Assembly (NCBI RefSeq): GCF_947497275.1
Contig: NZ_CANMFS010000003.1
Coordinates: 310,001 to 374,000 of the forward strand
DNA: 64,000 nucleotides
Source of the DNA: an uncultured Sulfitobacter sp.
GTDB taxonomy: Bacteria > Pseudomonadota > Alphaproteobacteria > Rhodobacterales > Rhodobacteraceae
Direction: 5' to 3'
The position numbers were made by a program, and so were the translations under genes. The notes beneath the pieces were generated by a model, which was given only the letters and a program-made list of their open reading frames with translations, was not told the DNA's origin and did no database searches. This document shows, piece by piece, positions 34,739 to 44,467 of this stretch. The number at the start of each line of letters is the position of its first letter. Position 1 is the first letter of the stretch.

Positions 34739-37700
34739 TTATATCGGCGCGATGAAAGCACGTCTGGCGGTAACAAAGGCGGGGTGCAGTTCCGATCCGG
34801 GCAGGTGCAGCGCGCAGAGGGTTTTTTCCAGCCATGCCTGAGCTTCCGGCGTTCCCGTTTCGACGCTCATCAGTCGGGCGCGGGACGCAGCGATCAAGGC
34901 GGCCCAGGCACGGCTTCCCGTGCGTTCTGCCCGTGCCTGTGCACGATCCAGCAGTGCATTGGCTGGCCCCCGCGCTTCGGGATCGGTCAAAATCGTCACC
35001 TCCGCCTGCAGCCTCAGCACTTCGGGTGCATAAATGAGATCGCGCCCGACCTGGTTCTCGCTAAGTGCTTCGTTTATCGCGTCCTGCGCATCCTGCGGCC
35101 GTCCGGTTTGCGCAAAACAACGGGCCAAAGTTGCCATGTGATAGGCCTGCCCCATATGCAGCCCGATCGCCCGTGTCTGATCGGTTGCAGCTTCTAGTGC
35201 CGCAGTCCCACTCTCCGGGTCGGCGTTCCGCACAGCTTCGTGTGCCAGCCATATCTGTCCGGCAACGATCCAGAAGGGCTGTCCGATCTCGGCGGCATAT
35301 TCTGTCGCCTCTGCGATAACGGCACGGTAATCTTCGTCCGAATGGGCGTATGTGAGCGGGGCAGCGCCATAGATGCGAATATACGGGCGCAGGAAAGGCA
35401 GATTCAGAAAGTCCTCATGCTCCCGCGCGGCGGCACGCGCCGCTTGCCAATTCGGCAAATCGCCGGCGATATACCTGGTGTGAATGCGGAACAGATGGGA
35501 AATCTCGAGGCTGTCCATCGAATAGGTGACGGCGTGCAAACGGTGGAGTTCGGGCACATACAGCCTTCGGGTCTCTGCGGTTGCCGCCTCCTGCGCCGCC
35601 AGATCGCCGGTGTTCCAGAGGACAAGCGATCTTGCCGCGGCGGCCAGCACTTCGAGCGACGGCTCGACCGTCGCGATCTCGTCCATGCGGCGCGACAAAC
35701 GGATCGCACGATCAATTTCGCCGATCACCATGTAATGCGCCCAAATACCCCAGGCGATCTGGAATTCGGTCTCACCGTTGCGGTCCCCGGACAGGCACAG
35801 TTCGAGCGCACGGCCATAGGCCTCGGCGACGCTGGCGTCGGAGAATCCCCGGTGCTGCACCAGCGCCAACCCCAGCGAGAACCTCATCATCATTTCAAGC
35901 CGGTCCCGTAATCCATCGGCTGTCGGCACCTGGTCGAGATTTTCTTCGGCGCGTGCCAACAGGCGCACGGCTTCGGCGATCTCCCCTCTGGCCAGCGCCA
36001 ATTGCGCCGCCTCTATCAGCTTAGGCATTGCCTCGCTGATGCGCCCCGCCCCCTTGAGGTGATAGGCAGCGGTGATCGGCGAGACGGACAATACGCCGGG
36101 TGCTACTGTTTCATAGGCTTCCAAGGCGGATTTGTGCAGTTTGTGCATATGTGCCGCCATCAACGTGTCGATCACGGCCTCCCTTATCAGCGCATGGTCA
36201 AAACTGACCGCGCCATGCTCGCCCGGACGGAGCAGACCCCGCGCGATGAGCCGCCCGATCTGTTCGTAGACCTGCGCTTCGCTCGAATTGAGCATCGCCG
36301 CAAGCACGTCGACACGTACTGCGGACCCTAGCACCGCTGCCGCCTCCACCAGGTCCCGAGTGTCTCCGAGATTGGTAAACCGCTCCAGCAGCGCCTCGAT
36401 CATCGTGGTGGGAATTGTATCTCCGGGGCGGCTGTCTGGCCGTTCGAGCACTGCCCGCGTGATATGCTCCACATAAAGCGGGACACCGTCGGCCCTTTCG
36501 ACGATCTGGGAACGCGTCACACGGTCGATCACCCCGTCGGTGTCCAGCGCCGAGATGACCCCGTCCATTTCCGACACATCCATCTGCCCAAGCTTGATCA
36601 GCCGCGCATCTGTCAGCGGGAACGCAGCCCCCTCCGGGCGCCGCGTCGCAAGGATCAGCAGACTCCTGCCCCGAAGGACGTCCGGCAGGCCGCCGATCAG
36701 TTGCAGACTGTCCGCGTCGAGCCAGTGGGCGTCATCCAACAACAGGGTCGCCGGGGTGGACGGCACACGCTCCTTCAGGACCTGCAAGAGCGCGTTCTTG
36801 ATCATCGGGGCGCGCAACTGTGGCGATACCGGTTCGTCGTTCAGGTTGCACAGAACCACGAGACCTGCCAGCGCGTCGGGGGGCGCCCATGCCGTCAATG
36901 CGGCCTTCTGGCTGTCTCGCGGTGCGTTGACCGACGCATCGGCGAGCGACAGAATGAAGGGCCTGAAAGCAGCAAAGCTCTTCTCGCGGCGATGGCGCTG
37001 CGCGCGAATGATAAACGCGTTGCCCTCCCCTACGGAACTTTCAAGAAAGCTTTCGGCGAGCGAGGTTTTCCCGAAACCGCCCTGCCCCTCGATCACGGCG
37101 CTCAGGACCTGTCCCTTCTGCACCTCGGTCCAGACGTCGCGCAATGCGTTGCGCATCGGGTCACGTCCGACAAAGGCGGTGACACGCTCTCCGCTGATCG
37201 CGGCATCGACCAGCCAGACCCGCACAGGATCGGCAAAACCGCGCAGATTTCGCGACCCCAATGGCGTGAGCGCAAATTGCGTCGGATCGAGCCTTTGCCC
37301 GGTTTCAGACGAGACGGCGATCCGGCCCGTGCCGGCCTCCGATTGCAGCCTTGCCGCAAGGTTCACCGTTCCGCCGATCGCCATCGTCTCCGCGGCTGCG
37401 GCACCTGTGTTGGTGTCGCCGACGACCATCCAACCTGTCGCGGTCCCGGCACTTGCCGAAATTTCGCCGTTCGGAACGATCAGGTCGCGGTTGCGCTCGA
37501 TGATGCGCAAGCCCGCGCTCACTGCCGCGTTCGCGCTGTTCTTCACCGGTTCGGGATAACCGAAATAGGCGAGCATCCCATCGCCCATGTATTTGGCGAC
37601 GTATCCGCCGTGATCGGTCACAGCATCGTTACAGATCTCCTGATAGCGCGAGATGAGATCGAACATCATTTCATCCCCAAGCTGCCGGGTAAGCTCTGTC

Positions 37701-37849
37701 GAACCGGCAAGGTCGCAGAACAGGACCGTCATGTAATGCGAATGGATGGACCGCTTTTCCTCCACCCGCGCCCCGCAGGCGCTGCAGAACTTGGCGGCCT
37801 TGGCGAGCGGGGCCGCGCAATGCAGACAGGTCGCGCACATTTCGGTCAT
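34739..37849 (-). CDS. Class III adenylate cyclase-AAA ATPase-TPR regulatory protein
   Basis: 1036 aa multidomain protein. It starts with a Cys-rich zinc ribbon (C5, C8, C22, C25). The class III cyclase domain (about 36-180) has both metal-binding Asp (D46 in FCDLAGS, D90 in KYMGDG), substrate Lys K86, and transition-state Asn163 and Arg167 (VNLAARL), so it looks catalytically complete. A STAND-like ATPase follows with Walker A GQGGFGKTS (255-263) and Walker B TLLLDDAHWLD. The C-terminal half is helical repeats of the TPR type. Its start overlaps the stop of the oxidoreductase gene (ATGA), so the two are translated together. It may make cAMP in response to a ligand sensed by the repeats. Confidence 0.88.
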   Translation of the reverse strand: MTEMCATCLHCAAPLAKAAKFCSACGARVEEKRSIHSHYMTVLFCDLAGSTELTRQLGDEMMFDLISRYQEICNDAVTDHGGYVAKYMGDGMLAYFGYPEPVKNSANAAVSAGLRIIERNRDLIVPNGEISASAGTATGWMVVGDTNTGAAAAETMAIGGTVNLAARLQSEAGTGRIAVSSETGQRLDPTQFALTPLGSRNLRGFADPVRVWLVDAAISGERVTAFVGRDPMRNALRDVWTEVQKGQVLSAVIEGQGGFGKTSLAESFLESSVGEGNAFIIRAQRHRREKSFAAFRPFILSLADASVNAPRDSQKAALTAWAPPDALAGLVVLCNLNDEPVSPQLRAPMIKNALLQVLKERVPSTPATLLLDDAHWLDADSLQLIGGLPDVLRGRSLLILATRRPEGAAFPLTDARLIKLGQMDVSEMDGVISALDTDGVIDRVTRSQIVERADGVPLYVEHITRAVLERPDSRPGDTIPTTMIEALLERFTNLGDTRDLVEAAAVLGSAVRVDVLAAMLNSSEAQVYEQIGRLIARGLLRPGEHGAVSFDHALIREAVIDTLMAAHMHKLHKSALEAYETVAPGVLSVSPITAAYHLKGAGRISEAMPKLIEAAQLALARGEIAEAVRLLARAEENLDQVPTADGLRDRLEMMMRFSLGLALVQHRGFSDASVAEAYGRALELCLSGDRNGETEFQIAWGIWAHYMVIGEIDRAIRLSRRMDEIATVEPSLEVLAAAARSLVLWNTGDLAAQEAATAETRRLYVPELHRLHAVTYSMDSLEISHLFRIHTRYIAGDLPNWQAARAAAREHEDFLNLPFLRPYIRIYGAAPLTYAHSDEDYRAVIAEATEYAAEIGQPFWIVAGQIWLAHEAVRNADPESGTAALEAATDQTRAIGLHMGQAYHMATLARCFAQTGRPQDAQDAINEALSENQVGRDLIYAPEVLRLQAEVTILTDPEARGPANALLDRAQARAERTGSRAWAALIAASRARLMSVETGTPEAQAWLEKTLCALHLPGSELHPAFVTARRAFIAPI

Positions 37850-40812
37850 GTCTTGAGCGTCCGCAACAGCTGGTGGGATTGCAGCGGATTGTTGATCGTC
37901 GCATCGCTGGTCAGGAAAAAGCCACCCAACGAGGATGTGCGGATGTCCGGTGTCTTGATGATCCCCTTCGGAAGCCCGAAGACGTCCGAGGAGATCCGGA
38001 TCTGCATGTTCAGTGGCTCAAGCTCGGCCTGACCGAGGGAAAAGTCATAGACCGAGTACTGCCACTGGCCGATCCGGTTGCGCGTTACCATCGCCATTTC
38101 ATAGCCGGCCCGCACCTTGTCGAAAAACGGCAGGGCGTGTGCCCGGGTCTTCGCGCCCGCGCGCTCGAAACTGCACGAAATGATTTCTTCATCCGTTTCT
38201 GCATCTCGTATGATGTAGTTATCCATGTCAACATGCATTGACGCGCGTTCTTTGGGAAAGCCGTAGCCGTAGATGCCCAGCAGGATCGGCGGCAGGCTGT
38301 CGAGATAGAGCTTTGTCGGAACAATCAGCGGCGGCAAGTCCTGAAGCGACGGATCGGCGTGGCGCACCCAGGGTACCGCGCAGATAAACTCGGAATAATT
38401 CATCCCGAACGGCAGCTGGTTCGGGCGCACGTCGCGCTGTCGGGCAAACAGCAATATCACCGGATGATCGCCGGTTTCCGTGATGGTTTGTTCGCCCAGC
38501 ACCAACCCCTTGGGTAAAAGCTTCTGCACGATTTCGCGCGCGAAGGGCACCACCACTGATGCCCCGGTGGTTTGTGCCATCCCGTAGACCGAGCTCCATG
38601 GCCAGGCCGAATTCTGCGCGCGGATGGTTTTGAGAACGGGCGCCATCGGCACCTCTTTCTCCGGACGGTGACCCGATCCGCCGGGCACGGGATTGACCTC
38701 TTCGCCCACGATCGACGGCCGTTCCTTGCGCAGACCCGCCGCCGCCCGCAATCCGGACATTGTGGCGGCCTCGACGCATCCTGCATTGATGCCGGTATAG
38801 GTCCAGTCGCCCGCCAGCCAGAGATTGGCAAAGCCGGACCGGTCCGACCGCAACCTTGCGGTGGTCGACCCCGGCGCCGACAGGACATAGCGTTCCGCCG
38901 GCTCGAAGTTCGCCCGAAAATACTGCATATCCCAAGGATCGTCTGACGGCCCGTACTCCATTTCGACCAGTGCCTTGGTGTCGAACTTACCGTCGTCGCC
39001 AAACGCGGTAGGCCAAAGCTGCGCGCCGTGCATGTCCATCCACTTGCGGCTGTTCGACCGAACCTGCGCGCGGGCGCGCTCCGGAAAGCCGGTATCGGAG
39101 AATAGCGGTATGTCCGCCGGATCCGGTAACGGGCCGCAGAAGTAGGCGATGCTGCCGGGTGCCTGCCCCTCCGGCCAGTCCTCGACGCCCGCCAGATGGG
39201 TCATGTCAGCCCAGGTGTTCATGTCGTCGGCGTAGGCGGTCAATATCGTGTCTCCATGCGGCCAGCCCAGTTTGGCCGTGTCCGGTTTGAGCCAGAGTTG
39301 CATCGCCTGGGTTGCGGTCGTCTTTACCCGCTCGATCATCTCGCGCCAGGCCGGGTCCGCGTCGATCAGATCCCCGGCGATATAGGGCAGCGCGCCCAGC
39401 GATATGCCCAACACGACCTCATCAAAATCCTTGCCTCGTTCGAGGCTTATCTGCTGGACGGGTTGCCAATCGCTCCAGGAACTTTCCAGATCAATCTTGC
39501 GCGCCGCGAGGTCTTTGCCCTCCTTCAACTGATCGAAATCCGGCTCGGAAGGCCAGCAATCAAGGCCCTTGACGTTCACGAAAGGGTTATAGGGAGGCGT
39601 CAGGACAGTTGCCTGCCGGTCGATCTCGATCGTCTCAATATGCACCCCTTCCAAATCGAGCTTGAGATCGCGTACCTTGTGAAAGAACTCGAACTTCACG
39701 CCCCGCGCCGCCAGCACCTTGTAGTAAGGTGTGAAAATCGTATCTCCCATCCCCGCGTTCATCTTGAAAAAGATCGAACCTTTGTAGGTGAAAAACAGAC
39801 GCAGGCTGCCGTTCAGGAAAACACCGGCCCCGATGGCCCGGTGCGCATGGTCGGTCATTCCCTGCCTGAACCCGAAGGCATAGTCATAAACCGCCCGCAC
39901 CAGCGGACCGTCGATGGTTTCTCGCTTGGAACCGTGTCGTTCGAGCCAGGCGGAAATCTCGACATCGTCGATGACATCGAAGCCGTGCAGATAGACACCG
40001 TCGGCAACCATCCCCCTGAGCGCAGCTCCCCCCAGATCAAGCACCTCATAGAGAAGACGGGACGTCTCATCGCCATGGCTCTTTGCTTCGATCGCGATAC
40101 CATTGCGCTTGACGGCGCGATGTGCGGCGCGGGTAATGTGTTCGAGCGCTTCGGTATCTGCGGGGACATGTGAGTTTGGATCCTTGGGCAAAGACTGCGC
40201 CAGATCATCCAGCCAATGCACTGCCGTGCCGCTTTCGGTATCCACGGCGAAGCCACGCCGACGCGCCAGATGCTCCTGCACATGCGCGGGAAGGGTCACG
40301 GCGGGGTGTGGGGCGTGCTTTAACTTTCCACCAACCTTGTCGAGCACGGCACGCAAATAGCCTGCAAGCTCCGTGAAATACTGCCAAGGCGTAAGCGTGA
40401 CACCGCCCGAGCCGGGGATGGCATCGTTGTTCTCAGGTCTCAGAGGCAACATCGTCCAGGCGTGATCAGAATAATCTCCGAGCGCAATATTGTTGTGTGC
40501 GGTGAACGATTCCCCGAATGATCCATAGACGCCGCCGATCCCGGAACTGTTCAGCTCATCCAGACATTCCTTCATCTGCTTGATCGCGTTGTCGTAGAAA
40601 CCGGACCAGACATGCAACCCGTGCTCTTCGATCCGTTGATGCGCCGACGCCCGCCTTCCGCTTGCCCCCTTGCCGCCCAGACGCCACCCTATCTGGTAGA
40701 CCGTGACGTCGTACTCCTGTTCCCATCCTTTTGCCGAAGTCAGCGCGAAGGCAGCGGTCACCGCTCCGACACCACCTCCAAGAATAGCGATCTTTTTTGG
40801 TGGTCTCGACAT
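37846..40812 (-). CDS. FAD-dependent oxidoreductase fused to an acetoacetate-decarboxylase-like domain
   Basis: 988 aa from ATG 40812. The N-terminus has a dinucleotide motif KKIAILGGGVGAVTAAFAL and the second FAD motif WRLGGKGASGRRA, then EEHGLHVWSGFYDNAI, as in the phytoene desaturase/hydroxysqualene dehydroxylase/amine oxidase group. The flavin C-terminal motif is LWLAGDWTYTGINAGCVEAA near residue 680. From about 760 to the end a separate beta-rich domain (NYSEFICAVPWVRH, PPILLGIYGYGFPKERASMH) resembles acetoacetate decarboxylase. The fusion is unusual. Upstream there is a 328-bp gap with its promoter; downstream it is coupled to the cyclase gene. Confidence 0.78.
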   Translation of the reverse strand: MSRPPKKIAILGGGVGAVTAAFALTSAKGWEQEYDVTVYQIGWRLGGKGASGRRASAHQRIEEHGLHVWSGFYDNAIKQMKECLDELNSSGIGGVYGSFGESFTAHNNIALGDYSDHAWTMLPLRPENNDAIPGSGGVTLTPWQYFTELAGYLRAVLDKVGGKLKHAPHPAVTLPAHVQEHLARRRGFAVDTESGTAVHWLDDLAQSLPKDPNSHVPADTEALEHITRAAHRAVKRNGIAIEAKSHGDETSRLLYEVLDLGGAALRGMVADGVYLHGFDVIDDVEISAWLERHGSKRETIDGPLVRAVYDYAFGFRQGMTDHAHRAIGAGVFLNGSLRLFFTYKGSIFFKMNAGMGDTIFTPYYKVLAARGVKFEFFHKVRDLKLDLEGVHIETIEIDRQATVLTPPYNPFVNVKGLDCWPSEPDFDQLKEGKDLAARKIDLESSWSDWQPVQQISLERGKDFDEVVLGISLGALPYIAGDLIDADPAWREMIERVKTTATQAMQLWLKPDTAKLGWPHGDTILTAYADDMNTWADMTHLAGVEDWPEGQAPGSIAYFCGPLPDPADIPLFSDTGFPERARAQVRSNSRKWMDMHGAQLWPTAFGDDGKFDTKALVEMEYGPSDDPWDMQYFRANFEPAERYVLSAPGSTTARLRSDRSGFANLWLAGDWTYTGINAGCVEAATMSGLRAAAGLRKERPSIVGEEVNPVPGGSGHRPEKEVPMAPVLKTIRAQNSAWPWSSVYGMAQTTGASVVVPFAREIVQKLLPKGLVLGEQTITETGDHPVILLFARQRDVRPNQLPFGMNYSEFICAVPWVRHADPSLQDLPPLIVPTKLYLDSLPPILLGIYGYGFPKERASMHVDMDNYIIRDAETDEEIISCSFERAGAKTRAHALPFFDKVRAGYEMAMVTRNRIGQWQYSVYDFSLGQAELEPLNMQIRISSDVFGLPKGIIKTPDIRTSSLGGFFLTSDATINNPLQSHQLLRTLKT

Positions 40813-41141
40813 CACATCCGCCCCCTGCAATGCTATATTTCGTCGGTACAAATCGACTGAGTTAACGAAACGAAAGCGGTTCCATGTTGCGTATGTTTGC
40901 CGTTCAAATCAAGAGCCTTGGATTTTCGACGGGTTGATGACGTCGATTCATCGGGGACTAATGACTGCAAAGCCGGTTTGTGCCGTACGAATTAATGATG
41001 TGGAGAAGTTATCAAATGGGTAGGTGCATTCCTTCAAGGATTTTCAGTTGGAAAAACGGTACCCAAATGACACCCAACGGATATTAAGGCTAACTCACCT
41101 GTAGCGATTTTCGCCAACCACCTGCTTTAATTTGATAAACA
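40813..41141. other. Intergenic region between the oxidoreductase gene and tRNA-Phe
   Basis: About 330 bp without a recognisable gene; more AT-rich than its surroundings. It contains the promoter of the oxidoreductase-cyclase operon on the minus strand. I looked for integrase remnants or a repeat of the tRNA 3' end, which would mark an integration site, and found none. Confidence 0.45.
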
Positions 41142-41216
41142 TGGTGCCCGGGGGCGGAATCGAACCACCGACACGAGGATTTTCAATCCACTGCTCTACC
41201 CCTGAGCTACCCGGGC
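41142..41216 (-). tRNA. tRNA-Phe (GAA)
   Basis: 75 nt including an encoded CCA. Acceptor stem GCCCGGG/CCCGGGC pairs fully, the D arm is TAGCTCAGGGGTAGAGCA, the anticodon loop TTGAAAA carries GAA, and the T arm contains GGTTCGATTCC. One T-T mismatch is present in the anticodon stem. Confidence 0.95.
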
Positions 41217-41318
41217 ATCGGGACCAGTGAACTGGTCGGGTGAGCGCGTTCTAGGGGGAACCGGCGAGGGTGTCCAGCCTCTTTTTGGCGGGAAACGACG
41301 CCGCGTTCCAGGAAACGC

Positions 41319-41504
41319 TCAGTGTTTATCTTCGTCTTTGCGCGTGTCCAGTGCATCGATCACCTTTTCAACGTCTTCGGGATCGTTAGACGGTACCGCG
41401 TACGCGCCATTGAGCCACTTCGCCAGGTCGACGTCGGCACAGCGACGCGAGCAGAACGGGCGGTAGTCCGGCGCGGTTTTACGATCGCAGATCGGGCAGC
41501 TCAT
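41319..41504 (-). CDS. yacG: YacG zinc-binding protein (DNA gyrase inhibitor family)
   Basis: 61 aa from ATG 41504, which overlaps the stop of the RNase E/G gene (ATGA). Four zinc cysteines in [22 protein letters not shown] (CxxC and CxxxC) and the family segment DLAKWLNGAYAVP. E. coli YacG inhibits gyrase in vitro. Here it is the last gene of a maf-RNase-yacG unit. Confidence 0.93.
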   Translation of the reverse strand: MSCPICDRKTAPDYRPFCSRRCADVDLAKWLNGAYAVPSNDPEDVEKVIDALDTRKDEDKH

Positions 41505-42532
41505 GACAAGATAGCCGCCAATGGTGCGCGCATGCGTTTGCGCTGCAATTCGTAGTGGCCCAGCGGCGTCCAACCGACCAACGCGGTTTCCACGTCATCG
41601 TTTCTGAATGCCGCGCGCAGGGCTGTTTCAAACGGCCGACGGTCCTTTTTCGGCATCGGTGCGAGATCGAGCGTGATTTGCCCGCCCAGCCCCTTGAGAC
41701 GCAACACGCGGGGCAAAGCGCGCGCGCAGGCCATATTCGCCTTGATCCCGGCCGCGAGGGAGGCGTCGTTGCCGGTGTTCACATCCACGGCGACCAGCGC
41801 GCGCGTCGGCTCCACGTACATTGACGCACCGCCGGGCAGGGAGACATGTTCCTGCGCCAGCGCGTCGAGTGCATCCAATACCCCGTACGTCTCGAAACCA
41901 CCCGGATCCGTGACGACCCCGGCCTTCTCCGCCCATTCGCGCCACGCCAGCACATGCGGTCCGTCCCCTTCCGACAGGGTCTCCATCTCTGTGCTGTCGT
42001 CGGACATCACAGTATCGGCCAGTGACAGCATGGCTTCGATATCCTCGGCAACCGGCTCCGCCTCGACCCCCGCGCATGACGAGCGCAGGATCAGCCCGTG
42101 CGCGGCGCCCGCCATCGCGTCGTGCGCGATTTCCAGCAGGCGGTCACGCTCGGGCTCGTCGCGGATGCTGCGCGAAACATTGAGACCGGGCGCATCCGGC
42201 GTGACAATCGCGTAGCGGCTCTTGAACAGCAATTTCGCCGTCACCGGGATCGCCTTGCCCTCTTCGGCGTATCCGGTGACCTGCACGAGAATCGGCTGTC
42301 CGGGGGCCAGACCCCTGATCTGGCGCAGAAAGGCGGATCCATCCGGGGTCTTGAGGAACATACCCCCCTGCCCCTTGACCGGGCGGTCCGCAATCGCGCG
42401 GTAAATGGTGCCGACACGCGGCGCGTCGTCGACGTCGACGTCGATCAGAAGGTCTTCGAGTTGTCCGTCGACGACCAACGCTGCCGCCTCCGTATCGCCC
42501 AGCGTATCGAGTATGATTGTGCGGCCTTTCAT
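41501..42532 (-). CDS. Short RNase E/G-family ribonuclease
   Basis: 343 aa from ATG 42532, overlapping the maf stop by ATGA. The S1-like and RNase H-like parts are recognisable at the N-terminus ([20 protein letters not shown]). The two catalytic Asp positions of RNase E are kept, in [11 protein letters not shown] and in [12 protein letters not shown]. The chain stops after the segment equivalent to LVELTRKR ([16 protein letters not shown]), just before the CPxC zinc-link and the small dimerisation domain of RNase E/G. It is much shorter than E. coli RNase G (489 aa). Likely RNA processing or decay. Confidence 0.85.
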   Translation of the reverse strand: MKGRTIILDTLGDTEAAALVVDGQLEDLLIDVDVDDAPRVGTIYRAIADRPVKGQGGMFLKTPDGSAFLRQIRGLAPGQPILVQVTGYAEEGKAIPVTAKLLFKSRYAIVTPDAPGLNVSRSIRDEPERDRLLEIAHDAMAGAAHGLILRSSCAGVEAEPVAEDIEAMLSLADTVMSDDSTEMETLSEGDGPHVLAWREWAEKAGVVTDPGGFETYGVLDALDALAQEHVSLPGGASMYVEPTRALVAVDVNTGNDASLAAGIKANMACARALPRVLRLKGLGGQITLDLAPMPKKDRRPFETALRAAFRNDDVETALVGWTPLGHYELQRKRMRAPLAAILS

Positions 42533-43107
42533 GGGCGCTCTCCGTATAGAGGGTATCCCGCTGCGCGCAGCAGATTGGCCGTTTCGGCCAGTGGCAAGCC
42601 GACGATGCCGGTGAACGATCCCGATATCCAAGGGATCAGCGCGCTTGCAGCGCCCTGGATGCCGTAGCCGCCTGCCTTGCCTTGCCAGTCACCGCTGTCG
42701 AGATAGGCGTTCAACTCATCATCAGCCAATGATTTCATCCGCACCGTGCTCATGACGTCGCGCTCCCAAACCCGGGTGCCGCGCTTCACTGCGACGGCGG
42801 TGATGACCTTGTGCCGACGCCCCGACATCAGACGCAGGAATGATGCCGCCTCGTCGCGGTCGGCGGGTTTGCCGAGGATGCGGCGGCCGACGGCAACGGT
42901 GGTATCGGCACACAGAACGATGTCGCCCTGCGTGGCCTCGACTGCAGCAGCCTTTTCGCGCGAGATGCGCGCGCAGTAGGGCCGCGGCAGTTCCGCCCTG
43001 TGCGGTGTCTCGTCGATGTCGGGGGGCCGGATTTCATCGGGCACAACACCGATCTGCGCCAGCAGTTCAAGACGGCGCGGCGATCCTGATCCGAGGATGA
43101 ATTTCAT
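42529..43107 (-). CDS. maf: Maf-family nucleoside triphosphate pyrophosphatase
   Basis: 192 aa starting [20 protein letters not shown], the Maf signature. It continues with [24 protein letters not shown] and [14 protein letters not shown]. Such enzymes hydrolyse non-canonical or modified NTPs (dTTP/UTP or m7GTP), preventing their incorporation. It lies 42 bp after infA and overlaps the RNase gene, a conserved alphaproteobacterial order. Confidence 0.95.
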   Translation of the reverse strand: MKFILGSGSPRRLELLAQIGVVPDEIRPPDIDETPHRAELPRPYCARISREKAAAVEATQGDIVLCADTTVAVGRRILGKPADRDEAASFLRLMSGRRHKVITAVAVKRGTRVWERDVMSTVRMKSLADDELNAYLDSGDWQGKAGGYGIQGAASALIPWISGSFTGIVGLPLAETANLLRAAGYPLYGERP

Positions 43108-43149
43108 CGCAAAGCTCCTCGCGACCGCCTGCGGCGGCGCGCCAAAGCG

Positions 43150-43368
43150 TTATTTGAAACGGTAGTTGATCCGGCCCTTGGTCAGATCATACGGGGTCAT
43201 CTCGACCTGCACCTTGTCACCCGCCAGAACGCGAATGCGGTTCTTGCGCATCTTTCCTGCCGTATGCGCGATGATCTCATGGCCGTTTTCAAGCTCGACC
43301 CGGAACGTCGCGTTAGGCAGAAGTTCCTTCACAACACCGGGAAATTCGAGCGTATCTTCCTTGGCCAT
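43150..43368 (-). CDS. infA: Translation initiation factor IF-1
   Basis: 72 aa from ATG 43368 with GGAGA upstream; the exact length of bacterial IF-1. The start [20 protein letters not shown] and the S1-like OB fold with [20 protein letters not shown] are diagnostic. It binds the ribosomal A site during initiation. Confidence 0.98.
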   Translation of the reverse strand: MAKEDTLEFPGVVKELLPNATFRVELENGHEIIAHTAGKMRKNRIRVLAGDKVQVEMTPYDLTKGRINYRFK

Positions 43369-43387
43369 GGTTTCTCCTGTAAACACA

Positions 43388-43404
43388 GCCCTCTCAGTGA
43401 GGGC
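43388..43404. other. Short hairpin before infA
   Basis: GCCCTC-TCAGT-GAGGGC, a perfect 6-bp stem, 20 bp upstream of the infA start and downstream of the nitrilase stop. It could be a leader structure of infA or part of a terminator. There is no T-run on the minus strand. Confidence 0.35.
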
Positions 43405-43448
43405 ACGCGCCTAGATGAGCGCATCCGCGACGATTTTCAAGGGGAGAG

Positions 43449-44324
43449 TCACTTCAGAGCCACATTTAACGCCGCGCCGTCGCGTCCGGCCTGCTCGTCC
43501 CAGTGCGCGCGGTTCAGAACGACACCGTCGGCACGCACATGCGCGATGGTTTCGAGGGCCACGTCCGCGTAGGTCCAGCCCGGCACGCAGATCTCGGCGG
43601 CGGCCAGGACGCCGGTGGGCGGAAAGCCGGTATCGGGCGGGCAAAAGATACCGCCCGCGCCAAAGCTGGTGCCAAGCGCCTCGGACCACTGCGCATCGCC
43701 CACCACCGATGACATTGCGGTGACGCACTGGTTCTCCAACGCGCGTGCCATCGCGCCCGTACGCACCCGCCAGTACCCCGCCAACGCCTCGGTCACACTG
43801 GGTACGGCGATCACGTCACACTCCGACAGCGCCCGCCCCAAAAGCGGAAATTCGCTGTCATAACATATCAGTATGCCGATCTTTCCGATCGCCGTGTCGA
43901 ACACCTGAAGGTGGTTTCCACCGACAACGCCCCAGATTTCGCGCTCGAACCGGGTCATGATCTGTTTGTCCTGCACGCCGATCTGACCGTCGGGCGTGAT
44001 CAGGCGCGCCCTGTTCACGGGCCGCATCTGTGTCGCCGCCGGACCCGAGGCTGCAACGATGTGTACATCGTGCGCCGCAGCGAGCCGTTGGTGCAGCGTG
44101 TCCGCATCGGCCATACGGTCGGAGACCGCAAACAGCGATTTCTCCAGATCGCCGGCCACGTCCATGCCGGCGAGTGTTGCCAGTTCCATCGCCCCGTATT
44201 CGGGAAACACCAGCAGATCGGCCCCATTGGCTGCAGCATCACCCACCCACGCCGCTATCTTGTCCTCGTACTGTGCCCACGACGTGAGCGCATTGAGCGG
44301 ATAGGCGGCGGTGGCGATTCTCAT
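43449..44324 (-). CDS. Carbon-nitrogen hydrolase (nitrilase superfamily)
   Basis: 291 aa, cytoplasmic. The catalytic triad positions are visible: Glu in LLVFPEYGAMEL, Lys in VQDKQIMTRFE, Cys in GILICYDSEFPLL. The branch is amidase-like, and the substrate (an amide or omega-amide) cannot be fixed. It is divergent from the sirtuin gene and 80 bp upstream of infA on the same strand. Confidence 0.88.
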   Translation of the reverse strand: MRIATAAYPLNALTSWAQYEDKIAAWVGDAAANGADLLVFPEYGAMELATLAGMDVAGDLEKSLFAVSDRMADADTLHQRLAAAHDVHIVAASGPAATQMRPVNRARLITPDGQIGVQDKQIMTRFEREIWGVVGGNHLQVFDTAIGKIGILICYDSEFPLLGRALSECDVIAVPSVTEALAGYWRVRTGAMARALENQCVTAMSSVVGDAQWSEALGTSFGAGGIFCPPDTGFPPTGVLAAAEICVPGWTYADVALETIAHVRADGVVLNRAHWDEQAGRDGAALNVALK

Positions 44325-44467
44325 GGGGCACTCCTGCGGGGTCTCATCGGGGGCGATTGTGCCAAGTCATGGGGCGCGCGACAAGGGCACAACGGGCGCT
44401 TGCGGGTTGACGGACGCACCGCCGCACCGCAAAAACGCTGCGACACCCGAAACCAAAGGCAGCCCCC

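Noticed and set aside
41142-41216. tRNA-Phe as an integration site for a mobile element
   Set aside because: No integrase, no duplicated tRNA 3' end and no change in gene content on either side.
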